DNA of 64,000 bases from Agelas oroides (GCA_949130485.1 OX422186.1:2521313-2585312); one strand, 5' to 3'. Positions 9,707-21,280 are shown, counted from the first letter of the stretch. Made by a program: numbers and translations. Notes: generated from the sequence alone by a model not told the origin.

Positions 9707-10199
9707 TTTTCACACTGTCTATTGTTAGAAGCTGGATTGTGCACCTAACTCGATTCCCTTTCCACTTTGCCCTAACCTAGACTTCCACACTATGAGTAAG
9801 CTAGTGGGTTAGCTTAATGACTTATTTATGGCAAGACAAGCTGATCTGTCCACCTGCATTCAAATCACCGTTTTCTTTCCACTTGGGGTGCAGTTAGCTC
9901 CAAAAAAAGGGTAAAGAGACTTTCTGATAGCTAGTGTTTGTTGTTGTTCAGCACCAAAAATGCATGTGTGGCTAAAACACCACTATGAGTGTTGCACATT
10001 TTGCCATTTCCCCGTCATACACTTTCACAGGGCTGGAAATTGATGCTTTCCTTAGATGTAAGGCGACCATGAACTGTGCAGTGTGCAGACCCAAGAGACA
10101 ATCCTGGAAAAGTTACTTCTGTCCAAGGAACACAACTGAACTTACAATGTTGTTCTGTGCCTACTAGTTATCATATCGCTAAAATGTGGCATGGGTAAA

Positions 10200-10660
10200 T
10201 CATGAAGGAGTGCATGTACATGTATGTGGGCGGGACAGCAAGTTCTGCGCCTTCTACAAGAACCGTTCATGCGAAGTAAGTTGTCGCTGACGCTGACTCT
10301 AACAAGGGGCAATTGCGGGGCAGTTGTAGCGATTATAATTCGGACTCTTGGGCGCCGTGCTGTAGCTTCGCATGCTTGCCGAAACGTTGCGCGACGTCTG
10401 AAGCGCATAGAAACTATTCACACGATAGAACATTGTGGTCAATGCTTACAAAAAGAGCGGCAACCGCTACTATTGATAACAAGTTACAAAGTTGTTTATC
10501 AGGAGTACAAAATTCCCATACAGAATTTCTCTATGGCGCGCAGTCGAAGTTTACCCCCAGGCCCATGCCCGGCCCAGCCCTCGTACGTGACGTCATTATC
10601 AAGTCGGCGATCGCGATGTCCACCACATGGCAACCGCGTAGCAACGCGCTTCTGGTGAAC
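10200..10660. other. CpG-richer segment inside the 2.25-kb element
   Basis: Higher GC and many CG dinucleotides compared with surroundings, and a TGACGTCA site near 10587. Overlapping open frames exist in two plus frames, but none resembles a known protein. It could be a captured promoter or host first exon. Confidence 0.3.
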
Positions 10661-10808
10661 TTTTAAGCGCGTGGGCTATTTTTTATTTAGTGTAGCTATA
10701 TAAGTAAGCAACTGAATGCAACATCTTACCCACGTGGTGTCCATGAGTAGGGCTCCCAACAGAAAAAATCAAAGGTGCGCCAATTTCAAATCTGCTGTGC
10801 TAGAATTA

Positions 10809-11956
10809 GAGTAACCAATCAATTATCGGACACCCCACATTATCGGACGGCTGCATAGCACGAATGGGAGTAACAACGGCCCTTGTTTCTGATCCAGTAG
10901 GTAGGTTGATGCAACTGCTACGTACACCCCTAATTTGAGCTTTATAGATCAGTGAATGTGGACGCTATGCCCCAATAAAGGGCGGTGTCCGATGGTCGCG
11001 ACCATCGGACGAAACTATACCGATCCACGGACGACGAAGTTCTATAAAGCGAGGGAGGCAGCACTGTCCACCAAATTGGTTTTCAGCTGCAACTATCCTT
11101 ACTCTACCTAACCTCCAATTATCAGCGATTCGGTTGTTGAACGGAGACAAGTGTCGCGTGAAGAAACGAGTAGGTTCAACCCATCAATCATCGGACGAGA
11201 ATGAGCATGCGTGTACGCACATTTTGACAAAGCACGTGAAATTGAAAAGGCTTTTGGAAGGTAAGAATCCTTCAAAAGTAGGTGAATAGTCTGACATAGT
11301 ATGTACCAGTAGCTAGTGGTAAGTAGGCTACATACGAAGTGTGGAAAGTGTGATAAGCTGTGTCATGCTGCAAGAAGTATGCTATACCACGTTCCATGCA
11401 CACTTCCAATATACAGGCTACTTATCAAACGTTCCACACTTCGTATGCAGCCTACTTACCACTAGCTACTACTACATACATATGTCAGACTATTCACCTA
11501 CTTTTGAAGGATTCTTATCTTCCAAAAGCCTTTTCAATGTCAAAATGTGCATACACGCATGCTCATTCTCGTCCGATGATTGATGGGTTGAACCTGCGCG
11601 CTTCTTCACGCGACACTTCTCTCCGTTCTACAACAGCATCGCTGATAATTGGAGGTTAGGTAGAGCAAGGATGGCTGCAGCTGAAAACCAAGTTTGGTGG
11701 ACAGTGCTGCCTCCCTTGCTTTATAGGACTTCGTCGTCCGTGGATCGGTAGTTTCGTCCGATGGTCGCGACCATCGGACAGTCTCTTTATTGGGGCATAG
11801 CGTCCACATTCACTGATCTATAAAGCTCAAATTTGGGGTGCACGTAGGAGTTGCATCAACCTACCTACTGGATCAGAAACAAGGGCCGTTGTTACTCCCA
11901 TTCGTGCTATGCAGCCGTCCGATAATGTGGGGCGTCCGATAATTGATTGGTTACTC
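10809..11956. mobile_element. Giant near-perfect palindrome, TA-flanked
   Basis: Arms of about 540 bp (10809-11347 and 11430-11956) around a ~80-bp spacer. The ends GAGTAACCAATCAATTATCG are mirrored exactly and flanked by TA (10807-10808, 11957-11958). The octamer ATCGGACG or its complement recurs several times per arm, including a nested perfect palindrome GTCCGATGGTCGCGACCATC. Best read as a Tc1/mariner-type foldback MITE. A transcript would fold into a long double-stranded RNA. Confidence 0.8.
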
Positions 11957-12212
11957 TAAACATCCGAGATACGTAAAATCCGGACAAGTAAATTTAGCAA
12001 GCACCAATTGTGATTAAACTTATTTTCCATTGGTAGAGTATAAAAATAGGTGGACCATTTGCGTGGATATCATTTAAATGTATGTTCATGTCCCAATACA
12101 AAATCATAATGGCCATATATTTTGGCACAATATAGGGGTCAAATAGACATTTGCATAAAAGTACCAAAATTTCCTTGAGTTACTCATGGGAAGGAATTAT
12201 GCAAGCCTTACC

Positions 12213-14530
12213 CAGTCGTTGGGCCAGCGGCCCCGATAATTGGATTTTAACTTCAGTAGCGGAAGTCTACGGAGTGTGGAATTTGGCCACTAATTATCAT
12301 GGTGCTTACTTCCTGTCTTTTCTACAGACCAGCTCTCTCCTCCAGGCACCGATTCAAGCCGGACTTGCGCCAGATTGTGTAGAACAGACTTTGTACTTCA
12401 CAAATATCTACTTTTTATAAGCGATACACGCGAACAACTGGCGTACGAGCGGCATCTGTCGACCTACCCGCCAAGCGATCGCGATAGGCGGTACTACTCT
12501 AAGCGGTTACAATTTGTTTTGCCCCATGCAACCAGGCCGACCTATATATCGCCGGATAGCCCGCAGAAAATGCTACAAAATATGCAAAAATCAGCCGTTT
12601 CTACCGGGCAGTTTTTGCGCTATAGAGGCTTTTATTTGTAGGTAATAGCCACCTGTTTTAGCCACGCGGGAGCTCAGATCAACGGAAATTTCGAGGCAAA
12701 CAGAGGCAGAGCAGCCCGTGTTGTGACTTGTGAACCAGCAAACTTCTGTCTAAGCATGTGCAAACTGCTGGATTGCTCAGAGTGCATGCAGACAAGGGTG
12801 AGGTGAGTGTACAGCATGTTTTGCATGCAGCACAGTTATCCTGAGAGGCACTTATGGACAACAAACTGACTCAGTAGTTACAAGCCATGCAAGTTTTTGC
12901 AAGCTTGGATTACTTCATTCCAGTTTGCACTGTAGAGGCACACGCCATGGATGAACATTGAACTGAACAGCCACCATGTTGGAGTAGCTTCTATATGGTC
13001 TTGGCATATGGAAAGAGATGCTTCTAGTATTTTGTTGAATCGGACAAACCCCCACTGTTAAAACCTAGCTGCCATGTCAATCAATACCACATATTGACCA
13101 CAAACCATATACACTGAGATTGCAGCTCGAAGTTTGGTATACTGCATAGTGCTTCTTGAAAGTACAACACCAGCTACCACTCACACACGAAAGGCACACC
13201 ATTGGCTTAGTGTCTCTATCCTATACCACAAAGTTGATCAATATAGATGCGGCCAATGGAATCCAAACCTATACCTATTGATAGCAGCTATTCTTCATCT
13301 TGCCTGTGCACACACTTGTGTCTTCCTGAACTGTCTCAAGTCTATACCAAAACCCAAGTGCAACTCATTCGTTACACTTGCGTAAAATGTTAGCCTATCG
13401 AGCTAGACCAAGCTTCTCTCTCGCTCTCCAGAAGTTGGGGGCGCAACTTCCGGCGAGTGAGAGAAGCTTGGTCTAGCTCGATAGACTAATAAAATGTATA
13501 CAGTGCAGAACAAGGAGTGGTTTGCTGGGCTAAGCTGACTGAATATCACTCTGACCTCAAAAATTGCAGATGGCTAAATGGCTATGCAAGTTTTTGCTTG
13601 CGTGGCCTCTTCATGCAACTGACTTAGCATAAATCACCGGCTTTCTCATGTGTGTGACATGCCCTACCCCAAAAGTGCTTGACGATGTCTCAATGCAACT
13701 CTTGGCCCCAGCGTATCACAGGGTTGCTGCTTCTGGGATGCTCAGAGACTGTATCCAACAAGTTTATATACACTTACTAGTATGGCATTCATAAACTGGC
13801 TGTTCTGATGGTCATACTGAAGCCAAATCTGCTGAAGAAATGTTTCACTACCACACTCATGCATGCACAGACTATCCCAATTTAGTGCCTCTCAGGATAG
13901 CATCCCTACTGATATGCAAACACATCAAATACACTCAGAAGTCAAACCTGTCTGCATGCACTCTGAGCAATCCAGCAGTTTGCACATGCTTAGACAGAAG
14001 TTTGCTGGTTCACAAGTCACAACACGGGCTGCTCTGCCTCTGTTTGCCTCGAAATTTCCGTTGATCTGAGCTCCCGCGTGGCTAAAACAGGTGGCTATTA
14101 CCTACAAATAAAAGCCTCTATAGCGCAAAAACTGCCCGGTAGAAACGGCTGATTTTTGCATATTTTGTAGCATTTTCTGCGGGCTATCCGGCGATATATA
14201 GGTCGGCCTGGTTGCATGGGGCAAAACAAATTTTAACCGCTTAGAGTAGTACCGCCTATCGCGATCGCTTGGCGGGTAGGTCGACAGATGCCGCTCGTAC
14301 GCCAGTTGTTCGCGTGTATCGCTTATAAAAAGTAGATATTTGTGAAGTACAAAGTCTGTTCTACACAATCTGGCGCAAGTCCGGCTTGAATCGGTGCCTG
14401 GAGGAGAGAGCTGGTCTGTAGAAAAGACAGGAAGTAAGCACCATGATAATTAGTGGCCAAATTCCACACTCCGTAGACTTCCGCTACTGAAGTTAAAATC
14501 CAGTTATCTGGGCCGCTGGCCCAACGACTG
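12213..14530. mobile_element. Nested 2.3-kb TIR element, TACC duplication
   Basis: Ends CAGTCGTTGGGCCAGCGGCC on the left with the exact mirror on the right. Arms are about 640 bp (12213-12855 and 13880-14530). TACC is duplicated at 12209-12212 and 14531-14534. The uninterrupted right arm of the host element reads GCCTTACCTTGAG, which is the empty site. The superfamily is unassigned; 4-bp duplications occur in Sola and Chapaev among others. Small open frames mirrored in both arms are not genes. Confidence 0.85.
13391..13489. mobile_element. 99-bp hairpin insertion with 8-bp duplication
   Basis: Arms start TAGCCTATCGAGCTAGACCA and TTAGTCTATCGAGCTAGACC (mirrored), and nearly the whole element folds. 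TAAAATGT is duplicated at 13383-13390 and 13490-13497, an 8-bp duplication typical of hAT. Very short foldback MITE nested inside the 2.3-kb element. Confidence 0.75.
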
Positions 14531-15571
14531 TACCTTGAGTTACTCATGGGGAGGAATTATGCAGAAAGTGTTTTGCATAAATCCTTCATAATATACAATC
14601 TGTATACTATCTTCATGGGAAGGATTTATGCAAAAGTCGAAAAGAGTAAATGCCTGCTCATTTCCTTGTAATTGGCTATGAATATCATTACTACATACCA
14701 CACAATATGAAGGGGTAAGTTCCGTATCATTTGTTGCTTTTGCATAAATCCTTCCCTGGTATAGGTCTCAGCTAAGGTTCCCTTCATGGGAAGGATTTAT
14801 GCAAAAGTGGAAAAGAGTAGATACCCTCTCATTTCCTTGTAATTGGCTATGAATATCATTACTACGTACCACACAATATGAAGGGGTAAGTTCCCTATCA
14901 CTTGTTGCTTTTGCATAAATCCTTCCCTGGTATAGGTCTCAGCCTCCTTCATGGGAGGGATTTATGCAAAAGTCAAAAAGGGTAGAATCCTAGTCACCTT
15001 TTTGGTCACTGACTGCAGAGTTTCCAATAACCTATAAGTATAGTAAGTGTAGAACTGCCTTTATTGATTTCATTGTGTCTAGTGGGGTTGAATAGCCTGT
15101 TTTGATTGTGTCCTAGGGGGGTTATGCTACTCATTTGCTGTCCTAGGGGGGAGCTGAAAATTACTCTTCCGAGGGGGTGTACGCCTATTTAATGGAATAG
15201 AGTTCTGGCTCCTGTTGCTCGGATGACTTCACCTTATTGTTGTCGGTTACTGAGTTAGCCTATCGATTATCTGCTGTCACTTCTGCTTCTCATAGCATAT
15301 GATGATTAAGCATGCTTTCATAATTTGATGGCTTAAGTCACACCCTTCACAGAGAGAGGAAGGTCTGGTCACGCTGCAGCTTTGAGATATGACCAAGGAA
15401 CACAATTATTGAACAGCAAATTAGATAATATAAGATGCGGACATTTGCTAAACGCTTTGTGACTTATATAACTGCTATTAGTGGATATACTTTATGAAGA
15501 GCACGATCTCATTGCTCACAGCAACTTTCTGCCATGGTGACAACTTGATGATCAGAGCCTTCCTCTATTTC

Positions 15572-15612
15572 ACACACTCACACACACACACACAGACACA
15601 CACACATGCACA
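15572..15612. repeat. (CA)n microsatellite
   Basis: CACACA run interrupted by single-base variants in the centre of the outer TIR element. Confidence 0.8.
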
Positions 15613-15781
15613 TGCAACACACAGTGGGCACACACATACTATGATGGTGATAAAGTTTCTCCCAACTTCGTACAATTATGAATGATTGGTTTGTTTGACC
15701 AGTGAAAATGCACATTCAACATTATCCTGACCGGTATTAGGACATTAAGCAGATCAAAATGGTCTTACATGTTTATTATAA

Positions 15782-16358
15782 GGCCACTCTAAATTAATTG
15801 TTTGTTTGAACTAACCCGACCTACCTGAAGTTTTAAAAGTGCCTCATAGTTGGGTAATAATTTATGTGCACCGCCTCAAACATTTTAGCACAAGTAGGAT
15901 AAAATAGTTTTTTAGGCTACCATTTCAGAGCCAAACTGGCTGCCACGTGTTTTTATGAAAAACTTTATGCAACTTGTGCAATGGATACATAAAATAGCAA
16001 AGGCTAATAGTATAATGTACCCAGATTATAAAGACAAGTTATAGTTTAACAAAACTTTTCTTAAACATACTGATATTAGGTGATGATACAACAAAGTAAG
16101 GTAAACTATTCCAAATTGCTACAGCGTGTGAGAAAAAGGAAAAGTAGTAAGAATTTGTGCGAGTCTGAGGTTGTAGGAGTGTGAGAGGATGTGCGTATCT
16201 TGTGAAGTAATTAGTGCAGGGCTTGTACAGTAACGGCGCATTAGGAGTGTTGTAGTTATTAATACATCTGGTGGGCCTAAATAAAATATTACCCGCCTGA
16301 CCAACCCAACATTCTTCTGGTCATGTTAGTTCAAACAAACAATTAATTCAGAATGGCC
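15782..16358. mobile_element. Tourist-like MITE, TAA duplication (PIF/Harbinger type)
   Basis: TIR GGCCACTCTAAATTAATTG and its extension through TTTGTTTGAACTAAC is mirrored on the right with two mismatches in 34. TAA flanks both ends (15779-15781 and 16359-16361). A TWA target with GG-starting TIRs is the PIF/Harbinger signature. Confidence 0.8.
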
Positions 16359-17234
16359 TAATAGCATCATGATAGAAATAATTTTGTTTGATTCAATTAG
16401 AAGAAACCGTAACTCCATTTGCCAAGATTGTCATGCATAGAAGTTTGTAGAAGTTACTATGATTATGCTGTATGTATGTATGTAGTGGAGTCATAGCCAT
16501 GTTATCTGCACTGTGTGGATTTGCGTAATTTTTTCCCATTAAAGGACAAGTGAGCTAGACTACTACCAGGCAAAGTTTATGCGAAAGTCATAACTCATAT
16601 CTAACTTAATCTGTACACTGGCAAGTAGTGATGATATTCATAGCCAATGACCAAAAAGGTGACTAGGATTCTACCCTTTTTGACTTTTGCATAAATCCCT
16701 CCCATGAAGGAGGCTGAGACCTATACCAGGGAAGGATTTATGCAAAAGCAACAAGTGATAGGGAACTTACCCCTTCATATTGTGTGGTGCGTAGTAATGA
16801 TATTCATAGCCAATTACAAGGAAATGAGAGGGTATCTACTCTTTTCGACTTTTGCATAAATCCTTCCCATGAAGGGAACCTTAGCTGAGACCTATACCAG
16901 GGAAGGATTTATGCAAGAGCAACAAATGATACGGAACTTACCCCTTCAAGGTATGTAGTAATGATATTCATAGCCAATTACAAGGAAATGAGCAGGCATT
17001 TACTCTTTTCGACTTTTGCATAAATCCTTCCCATGAAGATAGTATACAGATTGTATATTATGAAGGATTTATGCAAAACACTTTCTGCATAATTCCTCCC
17101 CAAGAGTAACTGGTGGCATGTTTTGCATAAATCCTTCCCATGAGTAACTCAAGGTAAGGCTTGCATAATTCCTTCCCATGAGTAACTCAAGGAAATTTGG
17201 TACTTTTATGCAAAAGTCACCACGACCCAATATA

Positions 17235-17784
17235 GGGTAGATGCTGGTATTATGAGACAGCTAAACTGAATTGCTACTCATTAGTGTAATGTAATTTTTC
17301 AGTCCCATCTAAAGGTTTGAAATATTTCTCTGGAGAATGTACCACTTATAAAATAAAATTCGTATTTTTCCCCCTAGGCAGTGGTTCTAAAAGTAAGAAC
17401 CTATGAAAATCACTCTTGCATGTATTATGAGTTGACTGTTGGTATTATGAGTCACCAGGTGCTTTGTTGATTGAAACCTTTTCAGTTGGAGTTCAAACTG
17501 TATCCTAGCATTTTATAACCTCTCTTTGTGCTGATAGTAATTTTTCTTCACTAGAGCACCTTCCGTTCTACCATGGTATTAATGTTAACGTACCTGTTCA
17601 GGGTTCATAATTTGGGATCCCTAAAATCAATCATCAACCTTGAAAAATACCATTACTATAAGGGAAACACATTTTGATGGGAAAGTTGCTAGATAATGGC
17701 ACCTGTATGTACCCTAAATGGACATCGAGTTTGGTTACATGTGAACCCATAATACCCTCTGACTCATAATACCAGCATCTACCC
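17235..17784. mobile_element. Mariner-type MITE, TA duplication
   Basis: TIR GGGTAGATGCTGGTATTATG is mirrored at the right end. TA lies at 17233-17234 and 17785-17786. 550 bp, with internal repeats of GGTATTATGAGT. It abuts the right end of the 5.1-kb palindromic element. Confidence 0.8.
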
Positions 17785-17924
17785 TAACCTTCGGAAGAAC
17801 GGTCATAGAAACTATTGTAACTGTAGTTTACAAACAAGGTCACTTGGTTGTTGGATTTCAGCATACTTGAGTCAAGTTCATTCAATCTTCGATATGTCCT
17901 CGGGTCCTCTACCATGAGCCTTTC

Positions 17925-18075
17925 CCACTACCACGGGAAGAGACCGCGCCAGTCGTGCTTACTGGTCAACGCACGCTTTCCCGTGTGCACTAGTCTCACT
18001 CCCAGACCAATGACCGTAGTCTTTGGCCTGGGAACGAGACAGTGTGTGCACATGGTGTACGTACAAGATTACTAA
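17925..18075. repeat. Dispersed repeat, direct copy of the 8380-8500 family
   Basis: Carries a mini-foldback GTCTCACTCCCAGACC...TTTGGCCTGGGAACGAGAC at 17994-18041, related to the TAGTCTCG-type ends. Confidence 0.6.
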
Positions 18076-18085
18076 AGGGAGGCTC

Positions 18086-18273
18086 TAACTTGCTATTGCT
18101 AGATCTTGGACGATGGCAGTAGAAGGCAAAAACTTTGTTTGCAACGTTTCAGTCGCACTTTGGCAATTTTGTATTGCCTGATAAAAATTGCCAAAGTGCG
18201 ATTGAAACGTTGCAAACAAAGTTTTTGCCTTCTACTGCCATCGTCCAAGATCTAGCTAGCAATAGCAAGTTAT
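18086..18273. repeat. Near-perfect 83-bp-arm hairpin
   Basis: Left arm AACTTGCTATTGCTAGATCT and onward is mirrored to the right with only a 4-base indel and one or two substitutions, around a ~20-base loop (18170-18189). The direct repeat AAAGGGAGGCTCT (13 bp) lies at 18074-18086 and 18300-18312, suggesting insertion or slippage. No coding content. Confidence 0.75.
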
Positions 18274-18885
18274 AGTTCAGGAGCAATAATATGACTCTCA
18301 AAGGGAGGCTCTTTTAACCCAATCACATGTGGTACCGCCCTAATTGGTCTTTTGACTTATACGGTGCAACTTCCCTCAAGTCAGTCAAGTTACCGGTTAA
18401 CCTAGGCTAGGATCTGGAACTAGCTAGACATGACATAATACTTCACTAAAGTAGCCTGCAAAGATGTTTTACTGGTTAAGTTGTTCAGCTGAAATTCAAC
18501 CATGCAAGTCCAAAAAAACTGAATGTAAAATTTGACCATCAATACCTACACAAAAAATAACATCATCATACCCAGGCTTCTCATCATGTGCTAGTTCTTG
18601 CAGTATGCCTGACAGGCACTTGAGTAAGAAGGACTGAGGCTAACAAAAAGAGACGAAGTAACAAAAATGACTACATTCAACATGACAGCATTGAGTTCTT
18701 GCATGTAAGCATCATATATTATGTCTTTATGTGGGGGTATATGACAGGTAGATCTTGAATGAAGCCTCTGCACATCTGCAAAGAGAAATATAGTGATAGA
18801 AACGGTTCCTTATATCACTCCTGGACACTTGTGATAACAGGACAGCAGTGCATACATACCAAATTGAAAGGCCGTCTACAATCAC

Positions 18886-18945
18886 TGGACTGGACTAGTG
18901 GACTGGACTGGTGGACTGGACTGGTGGACTGGACTGGTGGACTGA
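18886..18945. repeat. 15-bp minisatellite GGACTGGACTGGTGG
   Basis: About four units, the first with an A variant (CTAGTGG). The opposite TIR holds only about two units, so the array expanded after the TIRs separated. Confidence 0.8.
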
Positions 18946-19270
18946 CACTAAAATCCTTTTTATGCTTTCTAATGAGACTCGCTCGCCTGTAGGGTTGCAT
19001 GATGCATAATATTACCCCCAAAACAGCTCTCTTCTTGGACAGACCTTTATGCCAAAGTAGTAAATTTTTGATGGCAATAACCACTGCATAACCTGGGCTT
19101 CATTTCCAAAAATTGTCAGCGTAGGGGAGGAGCAAAAGTAAACTAACGGTTAGTTAAAGATTTGAGGAAGCAACATACTATGTTGTTGGTCCTCACAGGA
19201 CAACTGACATTTGGTAGTCTAGATGATGCTTGTACAAAGGAACAAGTATTACAACGAGCATGCGATCAGA

Positions 19271-19594
19271 TAGTCTCGTGCCCAGACCCCGCCCTCTCAC
19301 GAGGAAAAAAGGGTCTGGTGACCTTCGGCCGATTCCTCGGCTTCATTAAGTTGATTGCTTTTCGACGAGGAATTTGCCAACAGCCAATCACGTTGCAGAA
19401 AACACAATCTGTGGTTGCAACACCGGAAATTCTTGACTACTTCAACACGATGACACAGCACTTTTTTGGTGCGTAAATTAGTTATCAGTTCGCAACTATG
19501 CATACAGTGAGCTATGAATTTTTAATGAAGTCCAAGGAATCAGCTGGATGTCACCAGACCCTCTCCTCGCTGGTGTGGTCTGGGCACGAGACTA
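19271..19594. mobile_element. Nested MITE with TAGTCTCGTGCCCAGAC ends
   Basis: Left TAGTCTCGTGCCCAGACCCC, right GTCTGGGCACGAGACTA. The flanking 9-mers GCGATCAGA (19262-19270) and GCAATCAGA (19595-19603) differ by one base, an aged 9-bp TSD. TIR similarity to TAGCCTCGTTCCCAGGC suggests a sister family. Confidence 0.75.
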
Positions 19595-19972
19595 GCAATC
19601 AGATTGCTCATTGTATATATACACTTAAGTGTAACAATGTACAGTATGGTGTAATGACAACTGAAACATTTACCAAATTACCAAACCTCATCTGAAGTCC
19701 TAGGAACTGAAGTCAGGTTGCAATTGTCTACACTACATCACTACATCGAGAAAGCCATTACACACTGGATACAAAGACCATCATGAATACTGTAGGCCTA
19801 GTGAGTTATTTGCTCTGGGACCATGTATGTAGCTAGAAACAAAGCTGCAAGGCTTCCACACAACTCCACAGGTGAGTGAGTGTCATTGAAAAGCATAAAA
19901 ATGATTTTTAGTGTCAGTCCACCAGTTCAGTCCACTAGTCCAGTCCAGCGATTGTAGACGGCCAAATTGAAA

Positions 19973-21120
19973 GTAGTAAAGTTATGTGCATAGCTATTCC
20001 AACTGGGCAGATGGATAATTAGCAACCAAGTAGGCTTCACATTGTCTACTGTAAACAACAGTAGGCAGGGTTCACAATCCAAAAATGGTTTTCTTCATAT
20101 AATGTTCCAAAAGTAACTGTCAGCACTACCCACCAGGTACGAATCTCAGATTACACAGTAACGTATTCCAAGTATTCTTCACTTTGCGATATTGTGCGAA
20201 AATGCCCACTGACGCAGAAAATTGGGATTACATATTTCCTGTGATGCCCAGTACAGAATTGGGTATTTGGTGCTAATTTCTGTGTACTAAGTGAGAAGGA
20301 GGGGGTAGAGAAAGGTAACTACACACTACTTTCTAACGCTTGTCTTCACAAACTTCCACCCTCCATTGAGTGGATGATACATAATTATATTAGATGTGAG
20401 TAATAACTAAATGGTTTGAGACATGAACAGTGTCTGCTTAATGTTGATTTAGGTATGAAAAGTAATTTGAACAGCACATTCAAGATCAGGAAAGAGTGCC
20501 TGCATGCTGCAATTGAACTCCAGGCACCAGTATTCTTGCTGTAGCCACCTACAAGGTATAAGTATAAACTACATAGTACTTTTTCATTTTCTACTAGGTG
20601 TATGTGTATACACTATCTAACCAAATGGATGACCAGCCATATACAGTCCAGCTATTGCATATGTTCCACTGAATCCCCCAGTCACTTTACTGGAAACCTC
20701 TACAAGCTAGTTATATCAAGCAGACTGGAATGTCTAGTGACTGGACGTCTCATCCATCAATGTACTCAAACCACTTGAGCAATATCCTACTGGAAACATA
20801 CTACAAACATCAACTAAGTGATGTACTTTTGTATGATATGCACTCCTATGACACTCATCAGTGACATGGGAGTGCATAATAACCCATCAGTGAGGGGGAT
20901 ACGCATTCAGGAATCAAAATTTAGTAATAGTAGAGGTATCAAACTACCCTTGTTGTAAAGGTCCCTAAGGACTAAACTGCTGATACCACGCGCAAGTGAA
21001 TGTATGCAGAACTCGTGTACAAGCAGACGTCCCTGCCTGAAATCATTCACTGCAGTGCTTTCGTATTGCAAGTTGCAGTAGGTACTCATGAATAATGATT
21101 TTTTGCTGAGAGAGCAAAAG
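19973..21120. other. Non-coding stretch with a small palindrome
   Basis: 20838-20877 reads ATGCACTCC...GGAGTGCAT, a 40-bp hairpin. No gene, exon pair or named repeat is recognised in the rest. Confidence 0.4.
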
Positions 21121-21126
21121 CTCGCG

Positions 21127-21194
21127 GGATCCAGCTGGGATTCGAACCCAAGATTTTCTGAATACTATAGCCTACCACTAAGCCACCTGGATGC
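21127..21194 (-). repeat. tRNA-like sequence (tRNA-derived SINE or tRNA pseudogene)
   Basis: On the minus strand it holds an A-box-like TGGCTTAGTGGTAG and a perfect B box GGTTCGAATCC, with acceptor-like ATCCAG pairing with CTGGAT. The anticodon arm does not form a clean 5-bp stem, so it is unlikely to be a working tRNA. Confidence 0.55.
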
Positions 21195-21280
21195 CTGGCA
21201 GAGGAGCAGAAGACAAGCTACGTAAGCATGCATTGCCTAGAGGCCCCAGCTATTTCCAACTGATTCTTTCTCAGTGATGA

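Larger units (their letters stand above)
8501..10747. mobile_element. 2.25-kb TIR element with CTCATGGACACCACGTGGGT ends
   Basis: About 60 bp at 8501-8560 (CTCATGGACACCACGTGGGT, then AAG...GCATTCAGTTGCTTACTTAT) is the reverse complement of 10690-10747. The body contains a nested TTAA element (8744-9459), a GATGTAGGG-family MITE (9545-9706) and a GC-richer segment (10200-10660). No transposase is recognised. Confidence 0.65.
12131..17232. mobile_element. Outer 5.1-kb TIR element with 550-bp arms, left arm interrupted
   Basis: The right arm (16642-17232) is the reverse complement of the left arm, which is split into 12131-12212 and 14531-15012 by the nested element 12213-14530. The arms consist of repeated GGGAAGGATTTATGCAAAAG boxes in both orientations. 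The centre (15013-16641) holds a CA microsatellite and a Tourist-like MITE. No transposase is seen. The outer TSD was not resolved because a TA-flanked MITE begins at 17235. Confidence 0.75.
18870..19963. mobile_element. TIR element with 9-bp duplication and minisatellite in its left TIR
   Basis: Ends GGCCGTCTACAATCACTGGA (left) and the mirrored GGCCGTCTACAATCGCTGGA (right). AAATTGAAA is duplicated at 18861-18869 and 19964-19972. Homology of the two TIRs continues through GTGGACTGACACTAAAA to about 100 bp. The left TIR has extra 15-bp GGACTGGACTGGTGG units. A second MITE (19271-19594) is nested inside. The 9-bp duplication suggests a Mutator-like mobiliser. Confidence 0.8.

Noticed and set aside
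12375..14368. Mirrored 88-codon open frames (12375-12641 plus and 14102-14368 minus)
   Set aside because: They are the same DNA in the two arms of the nested palindrome. No domain is recognised, so they are not two genes.
18086..18273. microRNA precursor
   Set aside because: The 83-bp near-perfect stem is too long and too perfect for a typical miRNA and is flanked by direct repeats; a foldback insertion is more likely.
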